A DNA stretch of 24,825 nt, taken from positions 1-24,825 of IMG/VR virus record IMGVR_UViG_3300042197_002316. One strand, 5' to 3'. Every line of letters begins with the position of its first letter. Position 1 is the stretch's first letter. Positions 12,289 to 19,559 of the stretch are shown in pieces. Source of the DNA: a virus. Below the pieces are notes generated by a model. That model had not been told where the DNA came from. It worked only from the letters and a program-made list of their open reading frames with translations, and did not search any database. The position numbers were made by a program, and so were the translations under genes.

Positions 12289-12817
12289 TTTTTAGTTTTC
12301 TGTAAATTGTTGAACGATGGACGTTTAGGGCCTCGGCTATCTGGTTTACACCAGTTCCTTGGCTCCGATAGGCTAATAGCAATCGTGTGTCTCCGCAAGT
12401 AAGTTTTGAATTATTGCTCTGGTGATATTCAAAATGATATGGATTTATACAATTTGTGTTTTTACATTTACATTTAGTAATTATTTTATCTTTAGGTATG
12501 TTTAAATACTTAAGAATGACATCTTTAATATAGAATCGTTTGCTAAATGCGTAAACACAGGGACATCCATTTGTAAATTTATTGGTCCAGGGGTAACACT
12601 TATCGTGTTTGAAAGTGTTGTAAGCTAAATCTTTAAATAATTCTGAGAGAGCTGTACTTTTAGAAATTTCATACATTAAGTCGAATTTATCCGCGTCAAA
12701 TGCTCTGAGAATGTCAGAAGCTTGCGCCTGCGCGTGGTTTGAGTCTAAAGCACACACATCAATATTAAATTGTGCGTTGTTTTTAGAGATAATTAACGTG
12801 TATTTGTTTGAATTCAA
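12245..12817 (-). CDS. HNH-type protein with C-terminal HTH
   Basis: A 190-residue protein with two recognisable parts. Residues 116-137 contain CKCKNTNCINPYHFEYHQS, the C-x4-C-x-NP-x-H signature of HNH-family homing endonucleases. Residues 142-178 (DTRLLLAYRSQGTGVNQIAEAL, then NVHRSTIYRKLKNE) form a resolvase-type helix-turn-helix. Nuclease followed by a DNA-recognition helix is the usual layout of intron-less phage homing nucleases; a transcription regulator is the alternative. It starts at TTG (12817-12815) in a TTGA overlap with the upstream stop and overlaps ssb by 44 bases at its 3' end. The AT-rich codon use suggests it may have been inserted between ssb and its upstream neighbour. Confidence 0.75.
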   Translation of the reverse strand: MNSNKYTLIISKNNAQFNIDVCALDSNHAQAQASDILRAFDADKFDLMYEISKSTALSELFKDLAYNTFKHDKCYPWTNKFTNGCPCVYAFSKRFYIKDVILKYLNIPKDKIITKCKCKNTNCINPYHFEYHQSNNSKLTCGDTRLLLAYRSQGTGVNQIAEALNVHRSTIYRKLKNERLSSGSANHSRG

Positions 12818-14031
12818 CGGTTCTTGGCCTTATATTCTGCGCTGCTAAAGAGGTCTTGTTTGAGGGATTCTAATTCTTCCTGAGTAAACCCACCTTCCGC
12901 TCGTGGATCCTGACGGGTATATGTTTCTATTCCGGAAGGATCAGCTTCGCGCCCTAAAACTTCGCGATAAAGAGTATTGAGTTGCTGTACCCTACGCTCG
13001 GGCGACTGTTCAATTTCTTTGCGAATATCTTCAATATTCATTGAAGACTCGTTATAAGTCTTTAAACCGCCAACATCTGCTTGTCTTCCTAAAACATTTT
13101 TATAGATGTCTTGAATTGCAGATTCTCTAGGAGAACTCGGAGGAGCCTCAGGTGCTTTCTGTTGCTCCTTACCTTGGTTCTTGGCCTTATATTCTGCGCT
13201 GCTAAAAAGGTCTTGTTTGAGGGATTCTAATTCTTCCTGAGTAAACCCACCTTCCGCTCGTGGATCCTGACGGGTATATGTTTCTATTCCGGAAGGATCA
13301 GCTTCGCGCCCTAAAACTTCGCGATAAAGAGTATTGAGTTGCTGTACCCTACGCTCGGGAGACTGTTCAATTTCTTTGCGGATACCTTCGATACCCATTA
13401 AAGACTCGTTATAAGTCTTTAAACCGCCAACATCTGCTTGTCTTCCTAAAACATTTTTATAGATGTCTTGAATTGCAGATTCTCTAGGAGAATTTGACGG
13501 TTGATTCCCTGTTGTCGCGGTGCCCCGCGGAGTCATAGCTGACTCAACGCGAACATTACCTCTCATAATTTGCTCATACAAACCTTCTTCGTTTCCTTTG
13601 ACGTTTTGATCACGAAATAACTGAGGGTTACTCTGAGCCCACTCCTTAATTTCTTGCGGTGTAACTCCTCGTTCAATGTTGCGCCAGTAATCTTCCCCAC
13701 CGAAATAAATAGAACTCTGACCAAATTCAGTCGAGGGAATACGTTTTTCCCGCGTTGATCCAGGTTGTTGCACACTTGTGCTAATAGGAGCAGCTGAACC
13801 CGCTACTGCAGCTTCTCTCTGTCTAAGCGTTAACTCTGGTGTTACGGAAACGTTTGAACGACCTAATCTACCGCCACGCTGCGTTTTAGCACCAAACACT
13901 AATTTGAGCTCTGGAAAATATTGACTTAAAACGGACTGTGTTTCTTCAGCACTGTCCTCCGCCTCTAAGTTCGGCAAACTAAAACCAAAATTTTGTCCGG
14001 CTAAATTTACCCTGACTCTTCGATCAGCCAC
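12814..14031 (-). CDS. DUF4214-repeat protein with tandem duplication
   Basis: A 405-residue protein, GTG start at 14031. The N-terminal 170 residues are unrecognised and partly disordered. From residue 181 there are two nearly identical blocks of about 105 residues, each with two half-units of DUF4214 type: IQDIYKNVLGRQADVGGL and LNTLYREVLGREADPSGI. The motif LY-x2-VLGR-x-AD-x2-G is typical of DUF4214, found in surface and adhesion proteins and recalling phycobilisome linker repeats. The location between ssb and the polymerase is odd for a structural protein. A C-terminal FSSAEYKAKN motif ends each block, also typical of the family (FxxSxEY). Function unknown; binding to a repetitive partner is plausible. 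Confidence 0.8.
   Translation of the reverse strand: MADRRVRVNLAGQNFGFSLPNLEAEDSAEETQSVLSQYFPELKLVFGAKTQRGGRLGRSNVSVTPELTLRQREAAVAGSAAPISTSVQQPGSTREKRIPSTEFGQSSIYFGGEDYWRNIERGVTPQEIKEWAQSNPQLFRDQNVKGNEEGLYEQIMRGNVRVESAMTPRGTATTGNQPSNSPRESAIQDIYKNVLGRQADVGGLKTYNESLMGIEGIRKEIEQSPERRVQQLNTLYREVLGREADPSGIETYTRQDPRAEGGFTQEELESLKQDLFSSAEYKAKNQGKEQQKAPEAPPSSPRESAIQDIYKNVLGRQADVGGLKTYNESSMNIEDIRKEIEQSPERRVQQLNTLYREVLGREADPSGIETYTRQDPRAEGGFTQEELESLKQDLFSSAEYKAKNR
12819..13135. repeat. 317-bp tandem repeat, copy A
   Basis: Copy encoding the C-terminal DUF4214 block. It matches 13176-13492 (offset 357 bp) with only about eight mismatches by eye. Six of these are clustered in roughly 21 bases encoding SSMNIEDIR in this copy and SLMGIEGIR in the other. 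Confidence 0.9.
13176..13492. repeat. 317-bp tandem repeat, copy B
   Basis: Upstream-encoded DUF4214 block, about 97 percent identical to copy A by reading. The 40-bp spacer between copies encodes a Gly/Lys/Gln/Pro linker (GKEQQKAPEAPPSSP). Confidence 0.9.
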
Positions 14032-14067
14032 AAACTTAAAACACGTCTAACTCGATTATAAACGCGT

Positions 14068-14577
14068 TTATGCTTTGTCGTTCCTTTCAAAAAATCTTCT
14101 CAATGAGTGTCCCCGTTTAACCACCATATCCAAAGTTTTTAAATTTAAGATTGCTTCCTCATATGTTCTATATGTCTTTGCTAGGTCTTTATCATTTACG
14201 TAAGTTACTACAGTTTGATCAGAGAGCATAGTGCTTACAAACTCTCCTTTTGGACTTACAATAATCCAAACCTCCCTAAATTTTAAACCGGTCTGCGAGG
14301 CCATCTCGGCTTCGGTGTAGAGTCGAGAGTTCCTTAGCAGTTTAAACGTATTTGTAGTTACGAAAGTATTTTTTTCGTTTTTAATGAGCGTTTTGATTTT
14401 GTGTTGTCGTTTTAGAGACCTGGCGTGGTTACTGGCACGTAGCGGAGAATCAAACTCCTCTTTGAGAACATAAAGAAAATTTTCACCCGTAATAACACCG
14501 AAGTATTTGTCTCCGTTCCTAACGGTAAAGATCTCTTTTTCTGGGGATTTAGGAAGTTCTAGAAGGAAATCGGACAT
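14068..14577 (-). CDS. hypothetical protein coupled to DNA polymerase
   Basis: A 169-residue basic protein of unknown family. The ATG at 14577-14575 shares a base with the polymerase stop (TAATG), so it is preferred over the start five codons upstream. It contains two similar alpha/beta-looking parts, KYFGVITGENFLYVLKEEFD and EVWIIVSPKGEFVSTMLSD, each a strand-turn-strand that could be a duplicated small domain, each followed by an alpha region with basic residues (ASNHARSLKRQHK; YRTYEEAILNLK). Coupling to polA suggests a replication accessory. The stop codon lies in a perfect 14-bp palindrome (14058-14071). Confidence 0.65.
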   Translation of the reverse strand: MSDFLLELPKSPEKEIFTVRNGDKYFGVITGENFLYVLKEEFDSPLRASNHARSLKRQHKIKTLIKNEKNTFVTTNTFKLLRNSRLYTEAEMASQTGLKFREVWIIVSPKGEFVSTMLSDQTVVTYVNDKDLAKTYRTYEEAILNLKTLDMVVKRGHSLRRFFERNDKA

Positions 14578-16472
14578 TACTTTGCTGCCCATGAGTCGCC
14601 TACATTAGCATCCGCAACCGAGGGAACGGTCTTCAAAACTTTTTGTGCTGCTTCAACCATAATTTTTTCCAACAAATTTTTATATTCCTCTGCCTTGTGC
14701 TCCACTACTTCTAAAACTATTTCGTCGTGTACACACGCCACCATGTACGCTTCGTCATTTAGATACTGATTAAGTTCTGCGATTGCGATTTTTAGTATGT
14801 CTGCTCCTGACCCTTGTATGAGCGTGTTGGCGCTGCACATCATTGTGGCATCGTCGTAGCTCAGAAGTCTTCTGCGGCCACAGGCTGTCCGAGTAAAAGC
14901 CCAGCCGTCAGCGACCAGAGCAGCTCGTTCCTGGTGCCACTCTCGCAGCCGTGGGTAAGCCGAGTGGAAGGCTGCGTGCGCCACTTTGGCTTCAGATAGT
15001 GAGATTATCTTCCCGCTTTGGGCTGCATATGTTTTGTATTTTCTAAAACCCATACCGTACTGAAGCGCGAAGTTCAGAGTTTTACCGTCTTGTCGTTCCT
15101 CCTTCGTAACGTCTTTGATATCTTTTTTGTAAATCAAACTGGCTGTCAAAATGTGCAAATCTATGTTCTCGTTAAACGCTTTTTTCATCTGAGGGATATT
15201 AATCAATTCGGCTCCTAGTCTTAGCTCTATTTGCGCCCAGTCGCAGATGACCAGTTTGAATCCTTTCGTAGCTGTAAATATCTCTCTGAAATCTTTTGAC
15301 CGGGGTATCTGTTGAATGTTTACCCCGAAAACCGTCTTGGTCTTTGTTTTCGCGACTTTAGGGGATCCGCTACTCGTAAATCTTCCAGAGTTAGCTCCGA
15401 ACTGATTGTATCCAGAATGTATTCTGTGTGTAACAGGATTAACGTTGTCTATCAGTTTGTCTACGTGTTCTAAACGCGTTTCTATTTTTGCTCGTTCCCT
15501 ATAAAGGTTAAGAGTTGGATCTTGGCTGTCAAACTCAGATAACGCAATTTGATTTAATGTAAATTTACCTGTGTCTGCATTCACGGGGAGTTCGATTCCT
15601 GCTTCAGTAAACGCAGAAATGACTTGTGCGGTAGAACCAGGGTTAAATTCTTTACCCGCTTTTTTACCAATGAGAACCAAACCATCCTCTCCTCGCGGCA
15701 GTCTTTTTTCTCCCGGTAAACGTTTATCCAAGCTCTCTACGAACTCAGTGTTAACTGCGTTTAAATCTTCTGTTATTTTACTTTTTAATGCTTTTAATTT
15801 TGTAACATCAACATTAAATCCTCTGTAGCACATTTTTGCTACTGGGCGAATACACTTTGACTCCAAAGTGTAAATGTCTAAAAGGTTTTCCTCTTTGATT
15901 TCCTTCAACTGTTCCGCAGCAATTGCGGGAAGAATGTCAACGTCTTTGGACGCGTATTCAATTTGCTCAAGAGTTAATTCAGGTTGACTCCAATCAGTAA
16001 GTCGTTGTTCTTTATCTATCTCAACTCCCAGTCGCCTTTCTGCCACCGCTTTTAACGAACACGAGATGTCAGCAAAGTAGGGTTTGTTCTTTTGAGGAGA
16101 TACTTTTTTCTCTTTAAATCCTGCTCGTAACACACGTTCGGCAATGTATGTATCGAACACTTTGTTTCGATAATCGATATCTAATAAGTACAAAAACTGT
16201 AAATCGAAATTGGCGTTGTGTAAAACCAATAATTCTCTAGATTCGATTAGGTGTTTAAGTTCTTTAGATACATTTAATTTAAATAAATCAAAGACGTAAA
16301 CTGTTCGATCTTCAACGGTAGGGTCTGCTTCGCAGACTTGAAGCAAGCGTATTTTTGCAATTCCAGCTTGAAGCCCCGTGGTTTCAGTATCAAGGCAGAG
16401 CTTTAGTTTCGGCTGGAGTTGACAAATAGCCTGCTGTGCTTCCTGATCGTTTGTCAGATAAACAGTTTTCAT
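14577..16472 (-). CDS. polA: family A DNA polymerase with 3'-5' exonuclease
   Basis: The phage replicative polymerase, 631 residues, without a 5' nuclease domain. Proofreading domain of DEDDy type: Asp28-x-Glu30 (LDTETTG), Asp90 (HNANFD), Tyr173-x3-Asp177 (YASKD). Polymerase domain: motif A ICDWAQIELR (Asp411), motif B RQDGKTLNFALQYG with Arg460, Lys464, Phe468 and Tyr472, and motif C CVHDEIVLEV (His582-Asp583-Glu584). Phe468 corresponds to E. coli Pol I Phe762, the nucleotide-selecting residue; in phage surveys Phe or Tyr here goes with lytic replication, Leu with temperate. The ATG follows directly on a terminator T-run (16477-16483). Identification is certain. Confidence 0.97.
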   Translation of the reverse strand: MKTVYLTNDQEAQQAICQLQPKLKLCLDTETTGLQAGIAKIRLLQVCEADPTVEDRTVYVFDLFKLNVSKELKHLIESRELLVLHNANFDLQFLYLLDIDYRNKVFDTYIAERVLRAGFKEKKVSPQKNKPYFADISCSLKAVAERRLGVEIDKEQRLTDWSQPELTLEQIEYASKDVDILPAIAAEQLKEIKEENLLDIYTLESKCIRPVAKMCYRGFNVDVTKLKALKSKITEDLNAVNTEFVESLDKRLPGEKRLPRGEDGLVLIGKKAGKEFNPGSTAQVISAFTEAGIELPVNADTGKFTLNQIALSEFDSQDPTLNLYRERAKIETRLEHVDKLIDNVNPVTHRIHSGYNQFGANSGRFTSSGSPKVAKTKTKTVFGVNIQQIPRSKDFREIFTATKGFKLVICDWAQIELRLGAELINIPQMKKAFNENIDLHILTASLIYKKDIKDVTKEERQDGKTLNFALQYGMGFRKYKTYAAQSGKIISLSEAKVAHAAFHSAYPRLREWHQERAALVADGWAFTRTACGRRRLLSYDDATMMCSANTLIQGSGADILKIAIAELNQYLNDEAYMVACVHDEIVLEVVEHKAEEYKNLLEKIMVEAAQKVLKTVPSVADANVGDSWAAK

Positions 16473-16476
16473 GGAG

Positions 16477-16505
16477 AAAAAAAGCTCCCCGACAGGCGAG
16501 GAGCT
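16477..16505 (-). terminator. strong intrinsic terminator before polA
   Basis: Read leftward: AGCTCCTCG pairs with CGGGGAGCT (9 bp including one G-T wobble) over the loop CCTGT, then seven T residues. It follows the winged-helix-like gene (16528-17313), and the polymerase ATG (16472) begins four bases after the T-run. It should stop most transcripts before polA. Confidence 0.88.
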
Positions 16506-16527
16506 GATGATAGTGGTTTTGAACTGG

Positions 16528-17313
16528 TCAGCGAGCCATGCAGAAGTTCATGACATAATCATTAATGTCTGCCCAAAGTTTAACAAGCTCCTCACCTCGC
16601 TCCGTAGCTTTAACTTTATAAAAGACACGTTGCATTTGATTGATGCTGGATCCCGTTGCTATATTAGAACCGTAAGAAATCCCGTTTTTTTGCTGCACCA
16701 ACCCGTGTTTACGACACCAGATCAAACCTTCACGTAAACCGATGTACAACGGCGAAACATGGAACGTGAGCTTGCGCTCAATTGACGGTCGCAGCTCTAC
16801 CGGCTCATACAAACCGTTGTATCGGTTTAGCTCAAACCCTTTGTAATTTAGAGACAAAGGGTTGAAGGAGTGGTTATTTACGAAATCGCAAGCGATTTCT
16901 TTAAGGGTTTTCCACTCTCCCTTGCTGGTTGCTTGAAGCAACATGGCAGCGCCTGTCGCCCAGTTTGATTGATGCGAATTTAACTTCTCAATAAGGTCTT
17001 CAACCTTTACTGAATCGTTAGTCTTCTCAAAGTTTTTGGTTACTTTTGAGGTAATTTTTTTAGGGGATTTTGCAGCCATCGTGGGAGCCTTACGGGTATT
17101 CATTGCGATCTTCCACGCAATGTCCACCAAGCCCTTGTTATTGTTTTTAACAGCCATCTCAAACAACTTTTGGCTGTCCGTGAAGCTGCCTACAATAAAT
17201 TCGCTGAGATCGACTTTGATAGGCTTTGAGCTACCTCCCAGGCTAGGTTCCATCAAAGCTAGAACCTCGTTGCGATCGAGAGGCAGGTCTTGCAAAAGGA
17301 ATTGGATAGTCAT
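16528..17313 (-). CDS. winged-helix-like protein of unknown function
   Basis: A 261-residue protein. The N-terminal half is helical with a basic linker (KSPKKITSKVTKN). The C-terminal 90 residues look like a winged helix: LREGLIWCRKHGLVQQ (recognition helix region) followed by RVFYKVKATERGEELVKLW, the strand-wing-helix ending common in PadR/MarR-like regulators. It might therefore regulate the adjoining genes or bind DNA at replication. It is followed by a strong terminator before polA and preceded by an intergenic region with direct repeats. No homologous family can be named. Confidence 0.65.
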   Translation of the reverse strand: MTIQFLLQDLPLDRNEVLALMEPSLGGSSKPIKVDLSEFIVGSFTDSQKLFEMAVKNNNKGLVDIAWKIAMNTRKAPTMAAKSPKKITSKVTKNFEKTNDSVKVEDLIEKLNSHQSNWATGAAMLLQATSKGEWKTLKEIACDFVNNHSFNPLSLNYKGFELNRYNGLYEPVELRPSIERKLTFHVSPLYIGLREGLIWCRKHGLVQQKNGISYGSNIATGSSINQMQRVFYKVKATERGEELVKLWADINDYVMNFCMAR

Positions 17314-17390
17314 GTCAATAAGGGATGACGTGTGAACAATACTAACGTGTGAAAGGGTTGTCTAGGGTCTGGTCTAAATTTAATGTTTAT
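17314..17390. promoter_or_regulatory. intergenic region with ACGTGTGAA direct repeats
   Basis: ACGTGTGAA occurs at 17328-17336 and 17345-17353, one and a half helical turns apart (17-bp period). This 77-bp gap lies between the leftward genes ending at 17391 and starting at 17313. The repeats could be an operator or activator site for the winged-helix-like gene and for polA beyond it. No good -35/-10 pair was found, though TAGTATTG lies between the repeats on the minus strand. Confidence 0.4.
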
Positions 17391-17786
17391 TTAAGTTTTA
17401 GAGTTCTGTAGAGTTTGAAGCTCTTCGTGAGTGGCGTCTATCCAGCCGTTTATATCTCTAGCAATTTCTGAGCTTATATATTCTTTGTCCACTAAATCTA
17501 AAATACAAATTTGTTCTAATGCTGTAAAACACTCCATACCGTACAGATGTTTTGTGTAATCTACAATTGATATTTGGTTCTCTTTCCAAAATGCGTTCTC
17601 ATAATTGGAATAAATTAAGTTGAACTTGTTATTTGCACCGTCACATTTTATTAAAGTGTTTCGATAAAACACTGACTGATTTTTGGAATTAAAGAAGAGA
17701 CAAGTTAGTAACCAACGGCAAAGTTTGTCAAACTCCAACACGGATCCACCATACTCTTTTACTAAGTCCTCTATTTCAGTCGACAT
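17391..17786 (-). CDS. hypothetical protein
   Basis: A 131-residue acidic protein, mostly helical, with several Cys residues (CRWLLTCLFF, CFTALEQICIL) and no membrane helix of full length. No family is recognised. The start overlaps the upstream small gene by 11 bases. It is the last gene of the MoxR/VWA operon. Confidence 0.65.
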   Translation of the reverse strand: MSTEIEDLVKEYGGSVLEFDKLCRWLLTCLFFNSKNQSVFYRNTLIKCDGANNKFNLIYSNYENAFWKENQISIVDYTKHLYGMECFTALEQICILDLVDKEYISSEIARDINGWIDATHEELQTLQNSKT

Positions 17787-18006
17787 AAATGGAGCTCCAT
17801 TTTGGGGATCCGTTTACTACACCATTGCAAATAAATAGTTCCTGTCTATCTAAACAATACCAAAAGTCTCCTACTTGAGCGCTTTTTGGCATAGTGGATT
17901 TGGTTACAGAAAACGCTTCTGCGACCTTATTGACTTTTTCTTTATAGTAGTTACTTACTTGTTCAATTTCATCTAAAATGTTTTCTAGTTTTTTAGTGTC
18001 GTTCAT
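17776..18006 (-). CDS. small protein with tail-like beta-hairpin motif
   Basis: A 76-residue protein from the ATG at 18006-18004, in an ATGA overlap with the VWA gene stop. The N-terminal half is a helix (KKLENILDEIEQVSNYYKEK). The C-terminal half, QVGDFWYCLDRQELFICNG followed by PKWSSIYVD, matches the G-D-x-W-Y-x-D-x-x-x-x-L-x-x-x-x-x-W pattern of beta-hairpins in phage tail fibres and minor structural proteins. Small helical stalk plus hairpin suggests a virion-associated or assembly-related protein, so its coupling to the MoxR/VWA pair is notable. Confidence 0.65.
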   Translation of the reverse strand: MNDTKKLENILDEIEQVSNYYKEKVNKVAEAFSVTKSTMPKSAQVGDFWYCLDRQELFICNGVVNGSPKWSSIYVD

Positions 18007-19559
18007 CGAACGCATTTTAAAAGGGCATCGACCGTTTCATTCTGATTGCGAGTATCAACCGTAAATACCTCGTCGCTAAAAGATTTACAGACAGAGGGCA
18101 TTGAATCTCCAATGCAAATGGTGGACCATTGAGTACCTGTGTTGTTTTTAAATTCCTCCAACCTTTTTAGTAGTTTAGGGTTTACGTCTGAATGTCCGTC
18201 CGTAATCATGAGAATGTCAGCACGATCATCCAGCTCGGCATCGTTGAGCACGTGGGAAATAACGCAATTAAATGCCGTGCCTCCGCCAGATACTCTGCGT
18301 CCCACTAAATCAAGTAATTCACTGTTGTTTTTCCTGACGGAATCCAGTACGGTTTCACTTTTAATAACAGTATCAAACAAATAAATATGTACACTTCGCT
18401 TTTGTTTCAACGCTTTTTCCGCCACAACAAACATAACGGCTTTACTCCACAGCTCCGATTCTCCCATCATTGAACCTGACACATCGACATACATAACCAC
18501 AGGGCCTTTCGCTAAATCCCTAGCCGTGGCAGTGTAGTCCTTGATAAACAAAGTCTTTTGTGAGTATTTAAGAGCGAAAAGAGCTTTGCCCTCTGGTGTA
18601 TTCGCTAGTGCAATCTCGCTAGGAAAAGCTTTTGTTAAATCGTTTCCGTAACGAGCTCCAGTAATTGATTCATATGATGCTGTGATTTTTTTCTGTCTCT
18701 TCCTCAACACCCAAGCACGTTTCAAAGCACCTAACTTTTTAGCGATTTCTCTCAAGTGCTTACTTTGTTCCAGTTTTTTAGCTAAAGATTTCTTCTCGTT
18801 TAAATCTGTTGTTTCTGAAAGCGAGCCTTCGTTATCTCCATACATATTGCTCATGTTCTCAGACATCTCGTCATTGCTTTTTACTGCACCGTCAACAACG
18901 TTATCTACTTGTGCCTGTACTAACTGTTGAGCCTTTTGAATTTCTTCTGTTAGCTTTTGATTTAATTCTTTTCCATCCTGCCTAGCCTTTGCAGCCGTGG
19001 CCTTATCTCCAGCTTTAATCGCGTCTTTAAATCTTTGCCTGAGCTTTTCTAATTCTTCACCACTTTGAGTTAACAATTCGATGTCAACTGATTGAGATTC
19101 AATAAGCCGTTCAATGTATTCAGACAGCTCGTTGAGAATATTGATTGCGTTATTACCTGCGTTGAATTGAGAACCATAACTTCTTTTCAGAATTTCTCCC
19201 CATGCTGCAGCTTGGCTGAGCTCAGACATAATCGCCCACCAGAACCCATTTTCAGGTTTATATCCGTCGGGCAGATCCGCTTTTTCTCCGTTACATACTT
19301 TCCTGTAGTAAGTTTCGTAATCTTCTTCAGACACTAACCACTTAACATTGTCTGCGTTATACAAGCGTTCAAATAGTTCTTTCCCGAAACGTGAGAGCTG
19401 TTTAATGTTGTATTTCTCAATAAGATATTTTACTGATGGACGAGCTTCGCGAACAAAATCATCCCAGAGAAAATCAGCAAGAGCTGAGCACGCCAGAGTA
19501 AGAGGTGCGTTGTCTACAAGGTGAATCAGTTCAGTTTTAGTTTCGAGAGAGAAGTTCAT
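18003..19559 (-). CDS. VWA-domain protein, ViaA-like
   Basis: A 518-residue partner of the MoxR ATPase encoded immediately upstream. Residues 1-150 are helical; 150-300 are a charged coiled-coil region. From about 300 the sequence follows ViaA: RYGNDLTKAFPSEIALA (ViaA: GDDINRLLPSEL), then a VWA domain with MIDAS residues Asp359-x-Ser361-x-Ser363 (DVSGSM), Thr428 (GGGTAF) and Asp454 (ITDGHSD). In E. coli, RavA-ViaA acts as a chaperone-like AAA+/VWA pair tied to respiratory complexes and membranes; phage annotations often call similar proteins CobT. The ATGA overlap with the ATPase gene implies equal production. No signal peptide. The family is firm; the phage role is unknown. Confidence 0.88.
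   Translation of the reverse strand: MNFSLETKTELIHLVDNAPLTLACSALADFLWDDFVREARPSVKYLIEKYNIKQLSRFGKELFERLYNADNVKWLVSEEDYETYYRKVCNGEKADLPDGYKPENGFWWAIMSELSQAAAWGEILKRSYGSQFNAGNNAINILNELSEYIERLIESQSVDIELLTQSGEELEKLRQRFKDAIKAGDKATAAKARQDGKELNQKLTEEIQKAQQLVQAQVDNVVDGAVKSNDEMSENMSNMYGDNEGSLSETTDLNEKKSLAKKLEQSKHLREIAKKLGALKRAWVLRKRQKKITASYESITGARYGNDLTKAFPSEIALANTPEGKALFALKYSQKTLFIKDYTATARDLAKGPVVMYVDVSGSMMGESELWSKAVMFVVAEKALKQKRSVHIYLFDTVIKSETVLDSVRKNNSELLDLVGRRVSGGGTAFNCVISHVLNDAELDDRADILMITDGHSDVNPKLLKRLEEFKNNTGTQWSTICIGDSMPSVCKSFSDEVFTVDTRNQNETVDALLKCVR

Noticed and set aside
14058-14071. Perfect 14-bp palindrome ATAAACGCGTTTAT
   Set aside because: Too short and isolated to call an operator. It overlaps a stop codon, and no second copy was noticed in the window.
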